Source of the DNA: Streptomyces olivaceoviridis
GTDB taxonomy: Bacteria > Actinomycetota > Actinomycetes > Streptomycetales > Streptomycetaceae
DNA length: 64,000 nt
Reading direction: 5' to 3'
Assembly: GCF_014650115.1 (NCBI RefSeq)
Contig: NZ_BMUI01000014.1
Coordinates: 166,321-230,320 of the forward strand
Part shown: piece by piece, positions 44,657-54,254 of the stretch
Layout of the letters: every line of letters starts with the position of its first letter
How positions within the stretch are numbered: the stretch's first letter is position 1
The notes under the pieces: model-generated
Seen by the model: the letters and a program-made list of their open reading frames with translations, nothing else
Told to the model about the DNA's origin: nothing
Databases searched by the model: none
Translations under genes and position numbers: made by a program

Positions 44657-44670
44657 CCCTCGCCCACGTG

Positions 44671-45060
44671 TCAGGTCCGCCGGTGCGCCTGATCCTTCTC
44701 AGCCGCCGCGTAGCCGGGCACGGACGGCCATCGAACAGTCAGGACCACCGACTCCTCCTCCGCGAACCATGAGTGGTCGACTCCGCGCCCCCACACGACG
44801 TAGTCACCCTGCTCTTCCAGAAGGACGCTGCGGCCGGGCAGTTCGACGCGGAAGCGTCCGCTGATGAGAACCAGGAGAGCCGTGCGTTCCTCGCCCCTCA
44901 CCCACTGCGATCGCGCATCGGCACGGGGGTGGACGCCCCACTTGATCTCTACGGCCTCGCTGTGGCGCGGGTCGTCAACGTCCTTGAAGTGCCCGAGGAG
45001 CCACCCTCGGTCCAATCCCGCGTCCTTGCCCGCGTTGCCCACGTACACGCTGTCCTTCAC
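44671..45060 (-). CDS. Small cupin-fold protein
   Basis: 129 aa with a cupin-like strand pattern: EIKWGVHPRADARSQWVRG, TALLVLISGRFRVELPG and GDYVVWGRGVDHSWFAEEES. One His per motif could bind metal. GTG start. Ends 14 bp from the convergent galactosidase gene. Relatives are small stand-alone sensor or epimerase-like proteins; function unknown. No link to the sugar locus is evident beyond proximity. Confidence 0.65.
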   Translation of the reverse strand: MKDSVYVGNAGKDAGLDRGWLLGHFKDVDDPRHSEAVEIKWGVHPRADARSQWVRGEERTALLVLISGRFRVELPGRSVLLEEQGDYVVWGRGVDHSWFAEEESVVLTVRWPSVPGYAAAEKDQAHRRT

Positions 45061-45135
45061 GTGGGCGAACGCTAGCAGTCGCTCGTGTACTCGCGGTCAG
45101 GCGCTGGACCGTCACCGGGACCCTGAATCGAAACG

Positions 45136-46512
45136 TCAGACCAGCTCGGGTCGCGGTTCCGGCCGTGGTGCCGGAGCGGCCTTCGGTTCCCAGAGTCCGG
45201 TGATGCGTACGTAACGGTGGATCACCGACGCCATCGCCAGAATGAGAAGTGGTCCGAACAGCCAAGGATGTCCGGCCATCTGTGTCGGCAGATAGCGGTA
45301 GGACACCAAGAGCGCGGCGAAGACCGTTGTCCCGTAAGCGACAAGCTGGACGCCTGACCGGTCCCAGCCGCGGTCGATCGAGCGCAGGGCTACCTCGATC
45401 GTGAGCGCGAACACCACGCCGGCGATGAGATCCGTGCCGTAGTGGTAGCCGAAGCCCAGCGTCGCGCCGAGCGTGGCGATCAGCCAGAACGTGCCCGCGT
45501 ACCGCAGGATCCGTGGGCCCTTGCGGGTGTGGATGAAGATCGCGGTGGCCCACGCCGTGTGCAGGCTGGGCATGCAGTTGCGCGGGGTGATCCCGTCGTA
45601 GGTCATCGGGTGCGGGGCGGTGACGGGCGGCGGCGTGTGCGGCCACAGGTTGGCCACCGCCCACTGCACGCCGCCGGTGCCGGAGGCGCCCGGGCTGTAG
45701 GCGAAGACCGGTCCGACCACCGGGAAGAGCATGTAGATGCCCGGCCCGAGGAGGCCGATCACCAGGAAGGTGCGCACCAGATGGTGGCGCGGGAAGCGGC
45801 CTTCGACCCCGACGTTGCGCAGCTGGTACAGCGCGACGACGACCGCGGCCACGGCGAGCTGCGCGTAGACCAGGCCGAGAAGACGCGTGCCGATGGGGTC
45901 GGTGGCCTGGAGTATCCGGCCCAGCAGCCACGAGGGATTGCCCAGCGCTTGATCGGCGGTCGCCACGTACTGGTCGAGCACGGTCGGGCGGGTCTTCGCA
46001 GTGATGATCAGCCAGATGTCACCCGTCTTTCGGCCGGCCGCCAGCAGCAGGCCCAGCCCGACGCCCTTGAGCAGCAGGAAACGTTCCCGGCCGCTGCGGC
46101 GCGTGACGGCGATGACCGCGTAGCCCAGCATCACCCACAACGCGCCGTTGCCGAAGGAATGGCCGTCGGCCGCCTTGGCGTCGACCGCCCATCGCACCAG
46201 TACGAAGACGACGTCGATGCCGATCGCGGCACCCGCCGCGACGAACCGTTGCCGCCAGGTGAGCACCACCATCATCAGGGCCAGACCGGCGTACAGCGGC
46301 CCCGGCTTGGGGGCGAACACCGTCTCTTTCGCCTGTTCGGTCAACGGCCCCGGTATGCCGGCGCAGCGACGCGCGACGATCTCCAGGATGATCAGGAAAC
46401 CGAGTGTCGCCACACCAGCCGTGGCCCAAAGTATCGCGCGTGGTTCGCGCCACGCGGCCGGTGTCGTTCTCCCCTTTATTCGCGAAAACACCCGCGATGT
46501 TCTAGATGTCAA
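45136..46512 (-). CDS. PAP2-family membrane phosphatase
   Basis: 458 aa, about 11 hydrophobic segments. The phosphatase site is in the C-terminal half: CMPSLHTAWATA and FGYHYGTDLIAG hold the two conserved His residues and the Asp of the lipid-phosphatase/inositol-phosphorylceramide-synthase-like group. The Arg/Lys motif 1 is less clear (TRKGPRI is nearby). The TTG at 46512 is only a tentative start; GTG 46491 is equally possible, as no ribosome site is good. It should cleave or exchange head groups of a lipid phosphate at the membrane. Confidence 0.8.
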   Translation of the reverse strand: MTSRTSRVFSRIKGRTTPAAWREPRAILWATAGVATLGFLIILEIVARRCAGIPGPLTEQAKETVFAPKPGPLYAGLALMMVVLTWRQRFVAAGAAIGIDVVFVLVRWAVDAKAADGHSFGNGALWVMLGYAVIAVTRRSGRERFLLLKGVGLGLLLAAGRKTGDIWLIITAKTRPTVLDQYVATADQALGNPSWLLGRILQATDPIGTRLLGLVYAQLAVAAVVVALYQLRNVGVEGRFPRHHLVRTFLVIGLLGPGIYMLFPVVGPVFAYSPGASGTGGVQWAVANLWPHTPPPVTAPHPMTYDGITPRNCMPSLHTAWATAIFIHTRKGPRILRYAGTFWLIATLGATLGFGYHYGTDLIAGVVFALTIEVALRSIDRGWDRSGVQLVAYGTTVFAALLVSYRYLPTQMAGHPWLFGPLLILAMASVIHRYVRITGLWEPKAAPAPRPEPRPELV

Positions 46513-47009
46513 CTGTCTGGCCGATGTGTTGGGTAGTTAAGCAGGGTCAATTTTCGCGCTGAGTGGCATGCATTCTGGTGTCGGGCGGAGGGTCGGTCGG
46601 CGCGAGTTCGAACATGCTATCGGAGCAGCGGGGAAATGTTTATGGCGCGCCTCGGCCCTGTTGCGCGCAGTAATGGCGTGAAACGGATCCGTGGGGAGTA
46701 ACTTGCATTGAAGCATGCCCATTTGGGGCGTGGACTATCGTGACGGCAGCGGCAGCGGCAGCGGCAGCGGCCTCGGTCCCGGGGTCGGCGTCCGGGTGGT
46801 CCCTGCGACGGGCGCGCTCGCCGGCGCCGGCCGTCGGCCCGCTCGCCTGGGACGCCATCCTTCGTGTGGTCGCGGCGGGCAGTTCTTCACGGACGCGCGC
46901 CGGTCAAGGTATTCACGGACGCGCCGGACCGCCGTCGGCATCTCCCCGCGCGGGTGCGCGAGGACGGGCAGGCGGTCACCCGTCAGGTGCCGACCGCCTG
47001 CCCGTCGCA
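46513..47009. other. 500-bp gap, no gene seen
   Basis: AT-richer near 46520-46700 (likely promoter of the PAP2 gene). Includes a GGCAGC microsatellite (46745-46771). Nothing else is recognised. Confidence 0.5.
46745..46771 (+). repeat. GGCAGC microsatellite
   Basis: Four full GGCAGC hexamers and a partial fifth. No surrounding gene is convincing, so a slippage-prone non-coding tract. Confidence 0.7.
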
Positions 47010-47297
47010 TCAACGCCGCTGCTGCGTCCCGTCGTCGGGCGGTGCGGCCGACTGGTGGTCCGCGTCGGGGACTGCGGAGGTGGCTTGGAAGGTGGCGGTC
47101 TTGGCTTGGGGGGTGACGGTCTCCCCTGGGATCACGCGCGGTTGCGCCGTCGGCTGTCCGTCGTTCATCGCCTTGGCCTCGGCCTTGAGGATGCGTGCCG
47201 ACTTGCCCGCGGAACGGGCCAGTTCGGGCAGCTTCTTGACGGCCAGGACGGCAATGACGACGATCAGGATGACCGCGAGTTCGCTCAGTCCGAACAT
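47010..47297 (-). CDS. tatA: TatA/E-type translocase component
   Basis: 95 aa. A single N-terminal membrane helix (LSELAVILIVVIAVLAV) is followed by the TatA hallmark KKLPELARSAGKSARILKAE amphipathic helix and a polar Thr/Ala/Gln-rich tail. The start ATG gives the usual MFGLSEL opening. It lies 14 bp downstream of terD, far from any tatC, so it is probably an extra TatA paralogue. A role in twin-arginine export fits the family; a link to TerD is only positional. Confidence 0.82.
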   Translation of the reverse strand: MFGLSELAVILIVVIAVLAVKKLPELARSAGKSARILKAEAKAMNDGQPTAQPRVIPGETVTPQAKTATFQATSAVPDADHQSAAPPDDGTQQRR

Positions 47298-47311
47298 GGA
47301 GGGGCCGCCCG

Positions 47312-47887
47312 TCAGACGTTGACGCCGAAATCGGCGGCGATGCCGGCGAGCCCGGAGGCGTATCCCTGCCCGACGGCACGGAACTTCCACTCGGCACCGT
47401 GCCGGTACAGCTCGCCGAAGACCATCGCCGTCTCGGTGGAGGCGTCCTCGGAGAGGTCATAGCGGGCGATCTCCGCGCCACCGGCCTGGTTGACGATGCG
47501 GATGAAGGCGTTGCGGACCTGGCCGAAGCTCTGGCCGCGGCTCTCGGCGTCGTGGATGGAAACGGGGAAGACGATCTTGTCGACCTCGGCGGGTACGGCG
47601 GCGAGGTTCACCTTGACGGTCTCGTCGTCGCCCTCGCCCTCACCCGTGAGGTTGTCGCCGGTGTGCTCGACCGACCCGTCCGGGCTGGTGAGGTTGTTGT
47701 AGAAGACGAAGTGCCGGTCCGAGAGCACCTTGCCGGATGCGTCGAGCAGCAGCGCCGAGGCGTCCAGGTCGTAGTCGGCACCGGTGGTGGTCCGCACGTC
47801 CCAGCCCAGTCCGACCAGGACGGCGGTCAGGCCCGGCGCCTCCTTGCTGAGCGAGACATTGCCACCCTTGGACAGGGAAACTCCCAC
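47312..47887 (-). CDS. terD: TerD-family protein
   Basis: 191 aa, full-length TerD: MGVSLSKGGNVSLSKEAPGL, then GLGWDVRTTTGADYDLDASA and the calcium-binding NNLTSPDGSVEHTGDNLTGE region. Such proteins belong to tellurite-resistance/stress (ter) systems and are multi-copy in Streptomyces. No terA, B or C is beside it. A small palindrome lies about 42 bp upstream of the start and may be its control site. Confidence 0.93.
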   Translation of the reverse strand: MGVSLSKGGNVSLSKEAPGLTAVLVGLGWDVRTTTGADYDLDASALLLDASGKVLSDRHFVFYNNLTSPDGSVEHTGDNLTGEGEGDDETVKVNLAAVPAEVDKIVFPVSIHDAESRGQSFGQVRNAFIRIVNQAGGAEIARYDLSEDASTETAMVFGELYRHGAEWKFRAVGQGYASGLAGIAADFGVNV

Positions 47888-47928
47888 TGCTCTCCTCCTC
47901 GGTGAGACGATGACGTTCCAGAATGAAT

Positions 47929-47942
47929 CTACAGGACTGTAG
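47929..47942. promoter_or_regulatory. Palindrome upstream of terD
   Basis: CTACAG-GA-CTGTAG, perfect 6-bp arms, in an AT-richer stretch before terD. Candidate operator or extended promoter element. Confidence 0.35.
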
Positions 47943-48339
47943 AAGGAGTGGGGGCGGTCGGGAGTCCCTGCGATGTACGGCCCCGACGTCCACGGCAGCG
48001 GAAGCCGGACAGGTGTGAGGTCCGGGGTCGGCTACCGCCCGGGGAGCAGCCTCTGGACGGCGAACACGCTGATCGTCACAGGCCGCGACGTCGACGACGG
48101 CCGGGCCCGGCTCCGCCACACGCACCTGGGAAGAACGCTGGACCGCGGTCGGCAGGGCGGGCGGCACGAACGCGGGAATGTTCGCCGGACGGGTGTGGTT
48201 GAGAGGGGCGTGATGGTGAAGGGAACAGTGTCCCCGGGCCTCATCCATCGCATGCGAGGACGATCGTTCGGCTGAAGCCTCGCATTGCCTTTCGCCGCGT
48301 AGGCGACCGCCCTTCACGATCACACCCCTTTGCGGGTTC

Positions 48340-48367
48340 AGCCCCGGCCGGCACGCCGGCCGGGGCT
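48340..48367. terminator. Strong hairpin
   Basis: AGCCCCGGCCGGC and its exact complement around a 2-nt centre: a 13-bp GC-only type stem. It stands alone in non-coding DNA and could end transcription from either side. Confidence 0.55.
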
Positions 48368-48624
48368 CTGCGCGTCGGTCCCCGATGCCGAGGGCCATGT
48401 CCGTTCGGCAGTGCGCGCACGGCGGCGCCTGGCTTCGCAGCGCGTCGAGGGCCTGCTCGCGCTTGGCGGGCCGGCCACGGCCGAGCGCCGACGGTGCAGC
48501 AGATCGGCGCGGCCGTCGGCACAGCAGCCGGGCTCCGTGCGCTACCAGCCGGGCGAGCCGGGGCGAATGGCGCGATCGTCCGCGAGCCGGGGCAGTCGTG
48601 AGGGATCCGCCGCGCGTGACCGAC

Positions 48625-48730
48625 GCCGGCCGCTTCCACCTGTCGCTCGAATCCGGCGGCCGGCCGGTGCAGCACGGCTGGTGGCACCGCGAGGAGGTGG
48701 CGGGGACAAGTTCCGCCGCTTGATCGGCCC
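48625..48730 (+). repeat. Decayed repeat, copy A
   Basis: Shares long near-identical runs (for example GGCCGCTTCCACCTGTCGCT) with 54515-54620. It encodes part of a protein reading RFHLSLESGGRPVQHGWWHR, a type seen in accessory Streptomyces DNA. Both copies are broken. They flank the ABC exporter and two-component genes. Confidence 0.7.
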
Positions 48731-48790
48731 GTACGGCGGCATGCTTGAGCGCGCCGCACGGCCTTCTTCACGGCCTGCTCCAGCTCATAT

Positions 48791-48819
48791 CGGTTGCTCT
48801 CGGTTGCTCTCGGTTGCTT
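48791..48819 (+). repeat. 10-bp tandem repeat, three copies
   Basis: CGGTTGCTCT occurs three times in a row, the last copy ending CTT. Confidence 0.85.
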
Positions 48820-48929
48820 CGGCGTGTCCCGTGAGTGCGGCCTGCACTGTCTCGGACCCCTCGCGCCAGCGGCGCCTCTGGGCGTCGTACCCCCCACCGG
48901 TCAGACCGGCGGGCTTCGCGTACTCCTCC

Positions 48930-48960
48930 TCAGCGGACCGCTCCCTCAGCGGACCGCTCC
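48930..48960 (+). repeat. 16-bp tandem duplication
   Basis: The unit TCAGCGGACCGCTCCC is present twice in succession, the second copy lacking its last base. Confidence 0.8.
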
Positions 48961-49013
48961 GGCTTGATCGACTCATCGGGAACCTGGATCACGGCATGGA
49001 TGCTCGCTGCCGT

Positions 49014-49057
49014 CGTGCGGGGCAGAGCGTAAGACCGTGCGGGGCAGAGCGTAAGAC
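49014..49057 (+). repeat. 22-bp tandem duplication
   Basis: Two exact adjoining copies of a 22-bp unit that begins CGTGCGGGGCAGAGCG and ends GTAAGAC. Confidence 0.9.
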
Positions 49058-49740
49058 GTCGTCGCGCACCAGCAGGCGGCGATGGCCGAGAACCTGCTCG
49101 CACCACTGGCCGCCGACCCCGAGCACGACGACGGGACCCGGAGGCCGGACGCCGGGAGGCGATCGACCTGACGGCGTTGCGGGCCTTGAAGGAGTCCCGT
49201 ACGGACGTGGAAGCCCTCGATCTCACGGCAGAGCGGCCGTGCCACCTCCAAGACGCGTCACCAAGGCGGCCGACGCCTCCCGCGCCCGCACGGACTGTTA
49301 CGCCGCACAGGACGATGCCGACGCGGTGCACCCGGACGACCAGCAGGCGCACCACCCGCAGGAGCCCGGACCGGACCGGGGCCGGGAGGACTCCGCCGAG
49401 AGGACTCCACCGGGTGCGCGCGGCATCGTCTCCGCCACGAGAAGAGGCCCAGCCGCTACCTGGCCGCCATCACCTTGGCCACGGCCTGGTCACGCTCGTA
49501 CGGAGTCGAGAGGCCGGCAACCCAGCGACGCCTTGGAAGGGGCAGCCAGTGTGGCGCGCCTGCGCGGATCCGGTACGGACCGCGCAGCACCGGTCCCACC
49601 GCCGTCAGGTTGCGGGCGGCGCCGGCACCGGGGCGGTCCCGAGTCCCGTTCCCCGGCATATGCCCTGCTGCACGGGGAAACCCCTCAGCTGTTTGCGGGC
49701 CCTCGGTTCGGGGCTGCGCCGCCTGCCCGGAGCCGAGCGG

Positions 49741-49980
49741 GTGATCAGGGTTGCCGACAGCATGCTGGACTGGATCGGACTGGTCTCTCCACGCGACCGC
49801 CGGATGGCGGTCTACACCGGCGCCGGGGTGCTCGGCGTCACCGGGGTGGTCGAACGGCCCGTGGCTCTCGCCGGTGCGGCCGTCGCCTGGCTGACCCAGC
49901 CGCGCGGCCCCCGACGGGGCGCCCAGGACGAGGCGGCCGGGGCCGCTGCGGCGTCACCCGGTCCCGCGCCCGTGGGAACA
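49741..49980 (+). pseudogene. Truncated small hydrophobic protein gene
   Basis: GTG 49741 or ATG 49762 opens a frame with MLDWIGLVSPRDRRMAVYTG and GVVERPVALAGAAVAWLTQP, a short membrane-like protein of a kind common in Streptomyces. After about residue 75 the frame runs into transposase sequence, so the original end has been lost. Confidence 0.45.
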
Positions 49981-50273
49981 CAGGACACCCTGCGCCGCTA
50001 TCCCGGATGGCACCGCCACATGACCCTCGCCATGGCCGCCCACGTCTGCCTGATCGTCCTGCGAGCCCGAGAGCCGGATGCGGGCAGAGCAGCAACGGAT
50101 CCTCCCGGCTCATCCACCTCACCCTCGCCGAGATCAGGCGGCTGGTCACCCGCCTCACCGACCGCCGCCCCACACCCGCCGAGCACATCCCGCACTGGTC
50201 CACCTGGCGCAGACGGCGACGACACCAAGCCCGCACCACCAGCCACTACGAACGACGCGGACACAGCCCCTGA
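49981..50273 (+). mobile_element. Transposase 3' remnant (IS701/IS4-like)
   Basis: LRRYPGWHRHMTLAMAAHVC is followed, after a frameshift near 50085, by SSRLIHLTLAEIRRLVTRLT and HWSTWRRRRRHQARTTSHYE. These are the typical last 90 or so residues of DDE transposases of Streptomyces IS701-like elements. Everything upstream, including the catalytic residues, is missing, and no terminal inverted repeat is evident. Confidence 0.65.
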
Positions 50274-50384
50274 CCTGGCCACCAGTCACCACAAACACCG
50301 TTGCAGCACTCGGGCGTGTCTGTTGATTCGGTGCTCGTCGCACGCGGAGCTCGCTTGGTCACGTGGCTCGTCCAAGCCGATCCC

Positions 50385-51068
50385 TTACCGGTTCATGGCC
50401 GGGAGGCGCAGGCGTCCGTCCTGGACTTCGGCGATCTGGTCGACGGCGGTGAGGTGGGTGCGGTCGTGGGTGACCAGGACGGTGGCGGTGGCCTGCTGGT
50501 GGGTGAGGCGGGTGATGAGGCCGAGGACGGCGGCGCCGCGTTCGTGGTCGAGGGCGCTGGTGGGTTCGTCGACCAGGAGGACGGTGGGGTCGTTCATCAG
50601 GGCACGGGCGATGTTGACGCGCTGGCGCTGGCCGCCGGAGAGCTGGTGGGGGCGGCGGCCGGCCTGGTCGGCGAGGCCGACGGCGTCGAGAAGTTCCATC
50701 GCGCGGGTGCGGGCGGTGCCGGGTTTGCGGCCGTCGAGCTGGGCCATGACCTGGAGTTGTTCGGCGGCGGTGAGGGAGGGCAGCAGGTTGGGCTGCTGGA
50801 AGACGATGCCGATCTTGTGGCGGCGCAGTTCCGTCAGTTCGCCGCGGGTGAGACCGGTGGTGCGCTGGCCGTCGATGGTGACGGTGCCGGTGTCGGGGGT
50901 GATCAGGGTGGCGGCGACCGCGAGGAGGCTGGACTTGCCGGAGCCGGAGGGGCCCACCACGGCGGTCAGGCTGCCCTGGGGAACCTCCAGGCTGACCTGG
51001 TCGAGAGCGGTCAGGCGGGTGTCGCCGTCGGGGTAGGTGAGGGTGATGTCGGTCAGGTTCAGGCTCAT
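50385..51068 (-). CDS. ABC exporter ATP-binding protein (MacB/LolD-type)
   Basis: 227 aa. Walker A VGPSGSGKSS (about 39-48), Q-loop FQQPNLLPSLT, signature LSGGQRQRVNIARAL, Walker B VLLVDEP and the H-loop VTHD. The ATG overlaps the permease stop (ATGA). With the FtsX-like permease it forms an exporter likely controlled by the divergent two-component system: the classic antibiotic-sensing layout. Confidence 0.93.
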   Translation of the reverse strand: MSLNLTDITLTYPDGDTRLTALDQVSLEVPQGSLTAVVGPSGSGKSSLLAVAATLITPDTGTVTIDGQRTTGLTRGELTELRRHKIGIVFQQPNLLPSLTAAEQLQVMAQLDGRKPGTARTRAMELLDAVGLADQAGRRPHQLSGGQRQRVNIARALMNDPTVLLVDEPTSALDHERGAAVLGLITRLTHQQATATVLVTHDRTHLTAVDQIAEVQDGRLRLPAMNR

Positions 51069-52153
51069 CGGACGCTCCCCAGGGCGGTCAGCGGGTCGAC
51101 GGAGGTGATGCGGCGGATGGACAGGGCGGCGCCGAGCGCGCCGAGGAGGATGATCACGACGGCCGGGATCAGGACGGTGGCGGGGGTGAGGAGGAACGGC
51201 ACGGCGGAGCCGGATACGAGCGCGCCGACGGAGGCGGCGATGCCGGTGCCGATCAGGGTGCCGCCGACGAGCAGGACGACGGCCTGGCCGAGGGCGTCCT
51301 TGAGCAGATTGGCGGTGGAAGCGCCCAGGGCCTTCAGGACGGCGACGTCACCGCTGCGCTGGATGGTCCAGACGGTGAAGAAGGCTCCGATGACGAGGGC
51401 GGAGATGGCGAACAGGAAGCCGCGCATCAGCTGCAGGGAGCCGTTCTCGGAGGTGTAGGAGCCGATCGCGGACAGTGAGTCGTCGGTGGAGACCGTCTTG
51501 GTGCCGGCCTGGTGGTCGGTGGCGGCCACATCGGCCTGGGAGGTGGTGCTCAGAGCGATGACGGTCGCGGTCGGGCCGTCGTCAGTGCTGGTGGGCGGCG
51601 CGGTCTTCTGCCAGGTGTCCAGACGGGTCCAGATCACCGGGGTGTGGCTGAAGTGGGCGTCGCCCCGGACGGCGGCCACCTTCAGCTGCCGGCCCGCCAG
51701 GGTGAAGGAGTCACCCGCCTTGACGCCGAGATCGTCGGCGGCCGTGGTGGACAGCACCACCGCGCTGCCGGTGATCCTGTCGCTGTCCGGGGCGAGGCGG
51801 GAGCCGGGCTCGACGCCGAAGGCCGAGACCCCGGTGCTCTTGTCTCCCGCGGTGGCCTTGGTCGTGGTGATACCCAGAGGTTCGGCGCTTTCGACACCGG
51901 GCGCCTCGGACCACTTCCTCCACTGCTGCTCGGTGACGGTGGAGTTGGAGTACGACAGCTCCTGCCTGCCGCTGGGAGCCTGAAAGGCGATCTTGTCGGC
52001 AGGCAGGGACGTGATCGCGGAGACGTTCTGCCGGCCCAGTCCGGCCGTCAGCCCGGACAGCAGCCCGACCAACAGGGTGATCAGCACGATGACAGCCCCC
52101 ATCAGGGCGAAGCGCCCCTTGGCGAACTTCAGGTCTCTCCAGGCGACGAACAC
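51065..52153 (-). CDS. FtsX/MacB-like ABC exporter permease
   Basis: 362 aa. One N-terminal membrane segment (LMGAVIVLITLLVGLLSGL), a large extracytoplasmic domain (about 45-235) and three C-terminal segments: the FtsX topology in half-size form. GTG at 52153 gives VFVAWRDLKFAKGRF, the usual opening of this family. It stands 173 bp from the divergent histidine kinase gene. Probable role: export or detachment of a hydrophobic compound or antimicrobial peptide. Confidence 0.87.
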   Translation of the reverse strand: MFVAWRDLKFAKGRFALMGAVIVLITLLVGLLSGLTAGLGRQNVSAITSLPADKIAFQAPSGRQELSYSNSTVTEQQWRKWSEAPGVESAEPLGITTTKATAGDKSTGVSAFGVEPGSRLAPDSDRITGSAVVLSTTAADDLGVKAGDSFTLAGRQLKVAAVRGDAHFSHTPVIWTRLDTWQKTAPPTSTDDGPTATVIALSTTSQADVAATDHQAGTKTVSTDDSLSAIGSYTSENGSLQLMRGFLFAISALVIGAFFTVWTIQRSGDVAVLKALGASTANLLKDALGQAVVLLVGGTLIGTGIAASVGALVSGSAVPFLLTPATVLIPAVVIILLGALGAALSIRRITSVDPLTALGSVR

Positions 52154-52326
52154 GGCCCTGGCCTGTCCTTTCCAGCGGCGGAAGCGGTATGACCCCACCC
52201 TCTCCGCAGGCCCCCTGTGCGCGCGTCCGGCGCAGGAGGGCACTTGGCGGGCTGAAAGACGGCACACGGGTTCCAACTTTTGATGGAGGCTCCTCCGGCG
52301 TCAGCTTTCGTAACCTGGGACGCACT

Positions 52327-53553
52327 GTGAACTCTGCCGCCCCTGCCCTGACGCCGACCACCCGGACCCTGGCCCGGTGCCTGCACCTGCTGGTCATCGG
52401 CCTGCTCGCCCTGGCCGCCGGCCGGGCCGTGGCCGACGACCGGCCCCACGCCGGATGGGTCATTGCCACGGCGGCGACATGCGGCCTGGTGTACGCGGCG
52501 GGGCCCACGCTGCCGCGCGTACGCCGCTCGCGGCGGGCCGCCGCCTTGTGGCTGGCCGCGGTGGGCGCCTGCTGGCTGGTGCTGCTCGCCTTGTCCCCCG
52601 ATGCCGTGTGGGTGGCCTTCCCGCTCTACTTCCTCCAACTCCACCTGCTGCCCGGCCGCGCCGCACTGGCAACCGTGGCCGCCACCGCCGCCGTCGCCAT
52701 CGCGGGCTTCGCCGCCCACCAGCACTCCTTCAGCCCCGCCATGGCCATCGGCCCCGCCCTCGGCGCCGCCGTGGCCGTCGCCGTGGTGTGGGGGTACCAG
52801 GCCCTGTACCGGGAGAGCGAACACCGGCGTCGACTGATCGAGGAACTCACCGTCACCCGCGCCGACCTGGCCGCGGCCCAGCACACCGCCGGCGTACTGG
52901 CCGAACGCGACCGCCTGGCCCGCGAGATCCACGACACCCTCGCCCAGGGCCTGACCAGCGTCCAGCTCCTGCTGCGCGCCGCCGAACGAGCGCTGCCCCA
53001 CACCCCGGAGAACGCGGCCCGCTACGTCGACCAGGCCCGGCAGGCCGCCGTCGACAACCTCGCCGAGGCCCGCCGCTTCGTCGCCGCTCTCACCCCGCCC
53101 ACCCTGGAAGGCACCACCCTGGCCGCAGCCCTGGAACGCCTGTGCACCACCACCTCCGCCCGGCACCGGATCACCGCACGCTTCCACCTCACGGGCGACC
53201 CCACCCCGCTCGCCACCGCGTACGAGGTCGCCCTGCTGCGTATCGCCCAGTCCGCCCTGGCCAACACCGTCCAGCACGCCGAGGCCACCACCGCCGACGT
53301 CACTCTCAGCTACCTCGGTGACCGCGTGGCCCTCGACGTCGTCGACGACGGCCGCGGCTTCGACCCCGCCGTCCTGCCCGCCCCCGACCCCGAGGCCGGC
53401 GGCTTCGGGCTGGCCGCCATGCGCGCCCGCACCCGGGCCCTCGGCGGCACTCTCGCCATCGAACCCGTCCCCGTCCCCGGCCACGGCACCGCCCTGGCCG
53501 TCCAACTGCCCCTCACCCCGCAATCCGACACCGAGCCCGAGGCCCGCCCGTGA
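52327..53553 (+). CDS. NarL-type sensor histidine kinase
   Basis: 408 aa. Four to five N-terminal membrane helices (to about residue 155) without a large external loop, then a HisKA_3 dimerisation helix with His202 in LAREIHDTLAQGL, and an HATPase domain (ALANTVQHAEATTADV, VVDDGRGFDP, GFGLAAMRAR). This intramembrane-sensing build is often paired with ABC exporters. GTG start, with GGGA upstream. It overlaps the response regulator by 4 bp. Confidence 0.9.
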   Translation: MNSAAPALTPTTRTLARCLHLLVIGLLALAAGRAVADDRPHAGWVIATAATCGLVYAAGPTLPRVRRSRRAAALWLAAVGACWLVLLALSPDAVWVAFPLYFLQLHLLPGRAALATVAATAAVAIAGFAAHQHSFSPAMAIGPALGAAVAVAVVWGYQALYRESEHRRRLIEELTVTRADLAAAQHTAGVLAERDRLAREIHDTLAQGLTSVQLLLRAAERALPHTPENAARYVDQARQAAVDNLAEARRFVAALTPPTLEGTTLAAALERLCTTTSARHRITARFHLTGDPTPLATAYEVALLRIAQSALANTVQHAEATTADVTLSYLGDRVALDVVDDGRGFDPAVLPAPDPEAGGFGLAAMRARTRALGGTLAIEPVPVPGHGTALAVQLPLTPQSDTEPEARP

Positions 53554-54188
53554 CCGACGACGCACTCATCCGCCTACTCCTGGCCGACGACCACCCGGTC
53601 GTGCGGGCCGGACTGCGCGCCGTGCTGGAAACCGAGCCCGGCCTCGTCGTCGTGGCCGAAGCCGCCACCGCCGAGAACGCCGTCACCCGCGCCGCCGAAG
53701 GCGACATCGACGTCGTCCTGATGGACCTGCGGTTCGGCAAGGGCATGGGCGGCGCCGAGGCCACCGCCCGGATCACTGCCCGGCCCGGAGCCCCCCGTGT
53801 GCTGATCGTCACCACCTACGACTCCGATGCCGACACTCTGCCCGCCATCGAAGCCGGTGCCACCGGCTACCTCCTCAAAGACGCCCCGCCCGAGGACCTG
53901 GCCGCCGCCGTACGCACCGCGGCCGCCGGACGCACCACACTGGCGCCCACCGTCGCCGACCGGCTGATGAACCGGCTGCGCGCCCCCGGCACCGCCCTGA
54001 CCCGGCGCGAGACCGAAGTTCTCACCCTGGTCGCCGACGGCTTGTCCAACCAGGCCATCGGCGCACGTCTCCACCTGACCGAGGGAACGGTCAAGTCCCA
54101 CCTGGCCCGCATCTACGCCAAACTCGACGTCGACTCCCGCACCGCCGCCGTCGCCGCAGCCACCGACCTCGGCCTCATCCGGCGTTGA
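53550..54188 (+). CDS. LuxR/NarL-family response regulator
   Basis: 212 aa. Receiver domain with acidic pair DD near residue 13, phosphoryl Asp59 in VVLMDLRFG, and Lys in YLLKDAPPED. LuxR-type helix-turn-helix at 145-205 (LTRRETEVLTLVADGLSNQA). GTG start inside the kinase stop. Likely activates the divergent exporter operon. Confidence 0.93.
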   Translation: MTDDALIRLLLADDHPVVRAGLRAVLETEPGLVVVAEAATAENAVTRAAEGDIDVVLMDLRFGKGMGGAEATARITARPGAPRVLIVTTYDSDADTLPAIEAGATGYLLKDAPPEDLAAAVRTAAAGRTTLAPTVADRLMNRLRAPGTALTRRETEVLTLVADGLSNQAIGARLHLTEGTVKSHLARIYAKLDVDSRTAAVAAATDLGLIRR

Positions 54189-54254
54189 GCCGGGTGCATA
54201 CGGCACCCTGAGCCGCCCGTGACGCATGTGGCACCATCGGGTCTCAGCCATTGC

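Larger units (their letters stand above)
48368..49740. other. Decayed DNA without intact genes
   Basis: Frames are short and mixed. Fragments such as AIDLTALRALKESRTDVEAL (about 49160-49215, plus strand) look like former coding DNA. The stretch contains three tandem duplications (48791, 48930, 49014) and copy A of a decayed repeat (48625). No tRNA, integrase or intact gene is seen. Confidence 0.55.

Noticed and set aside
48791..49057. CRISPR or terminal repeats of an insertion element
   Set aside because: They are simple tandem duplications of different units without spacers, target duplications or a linked transposase gene.
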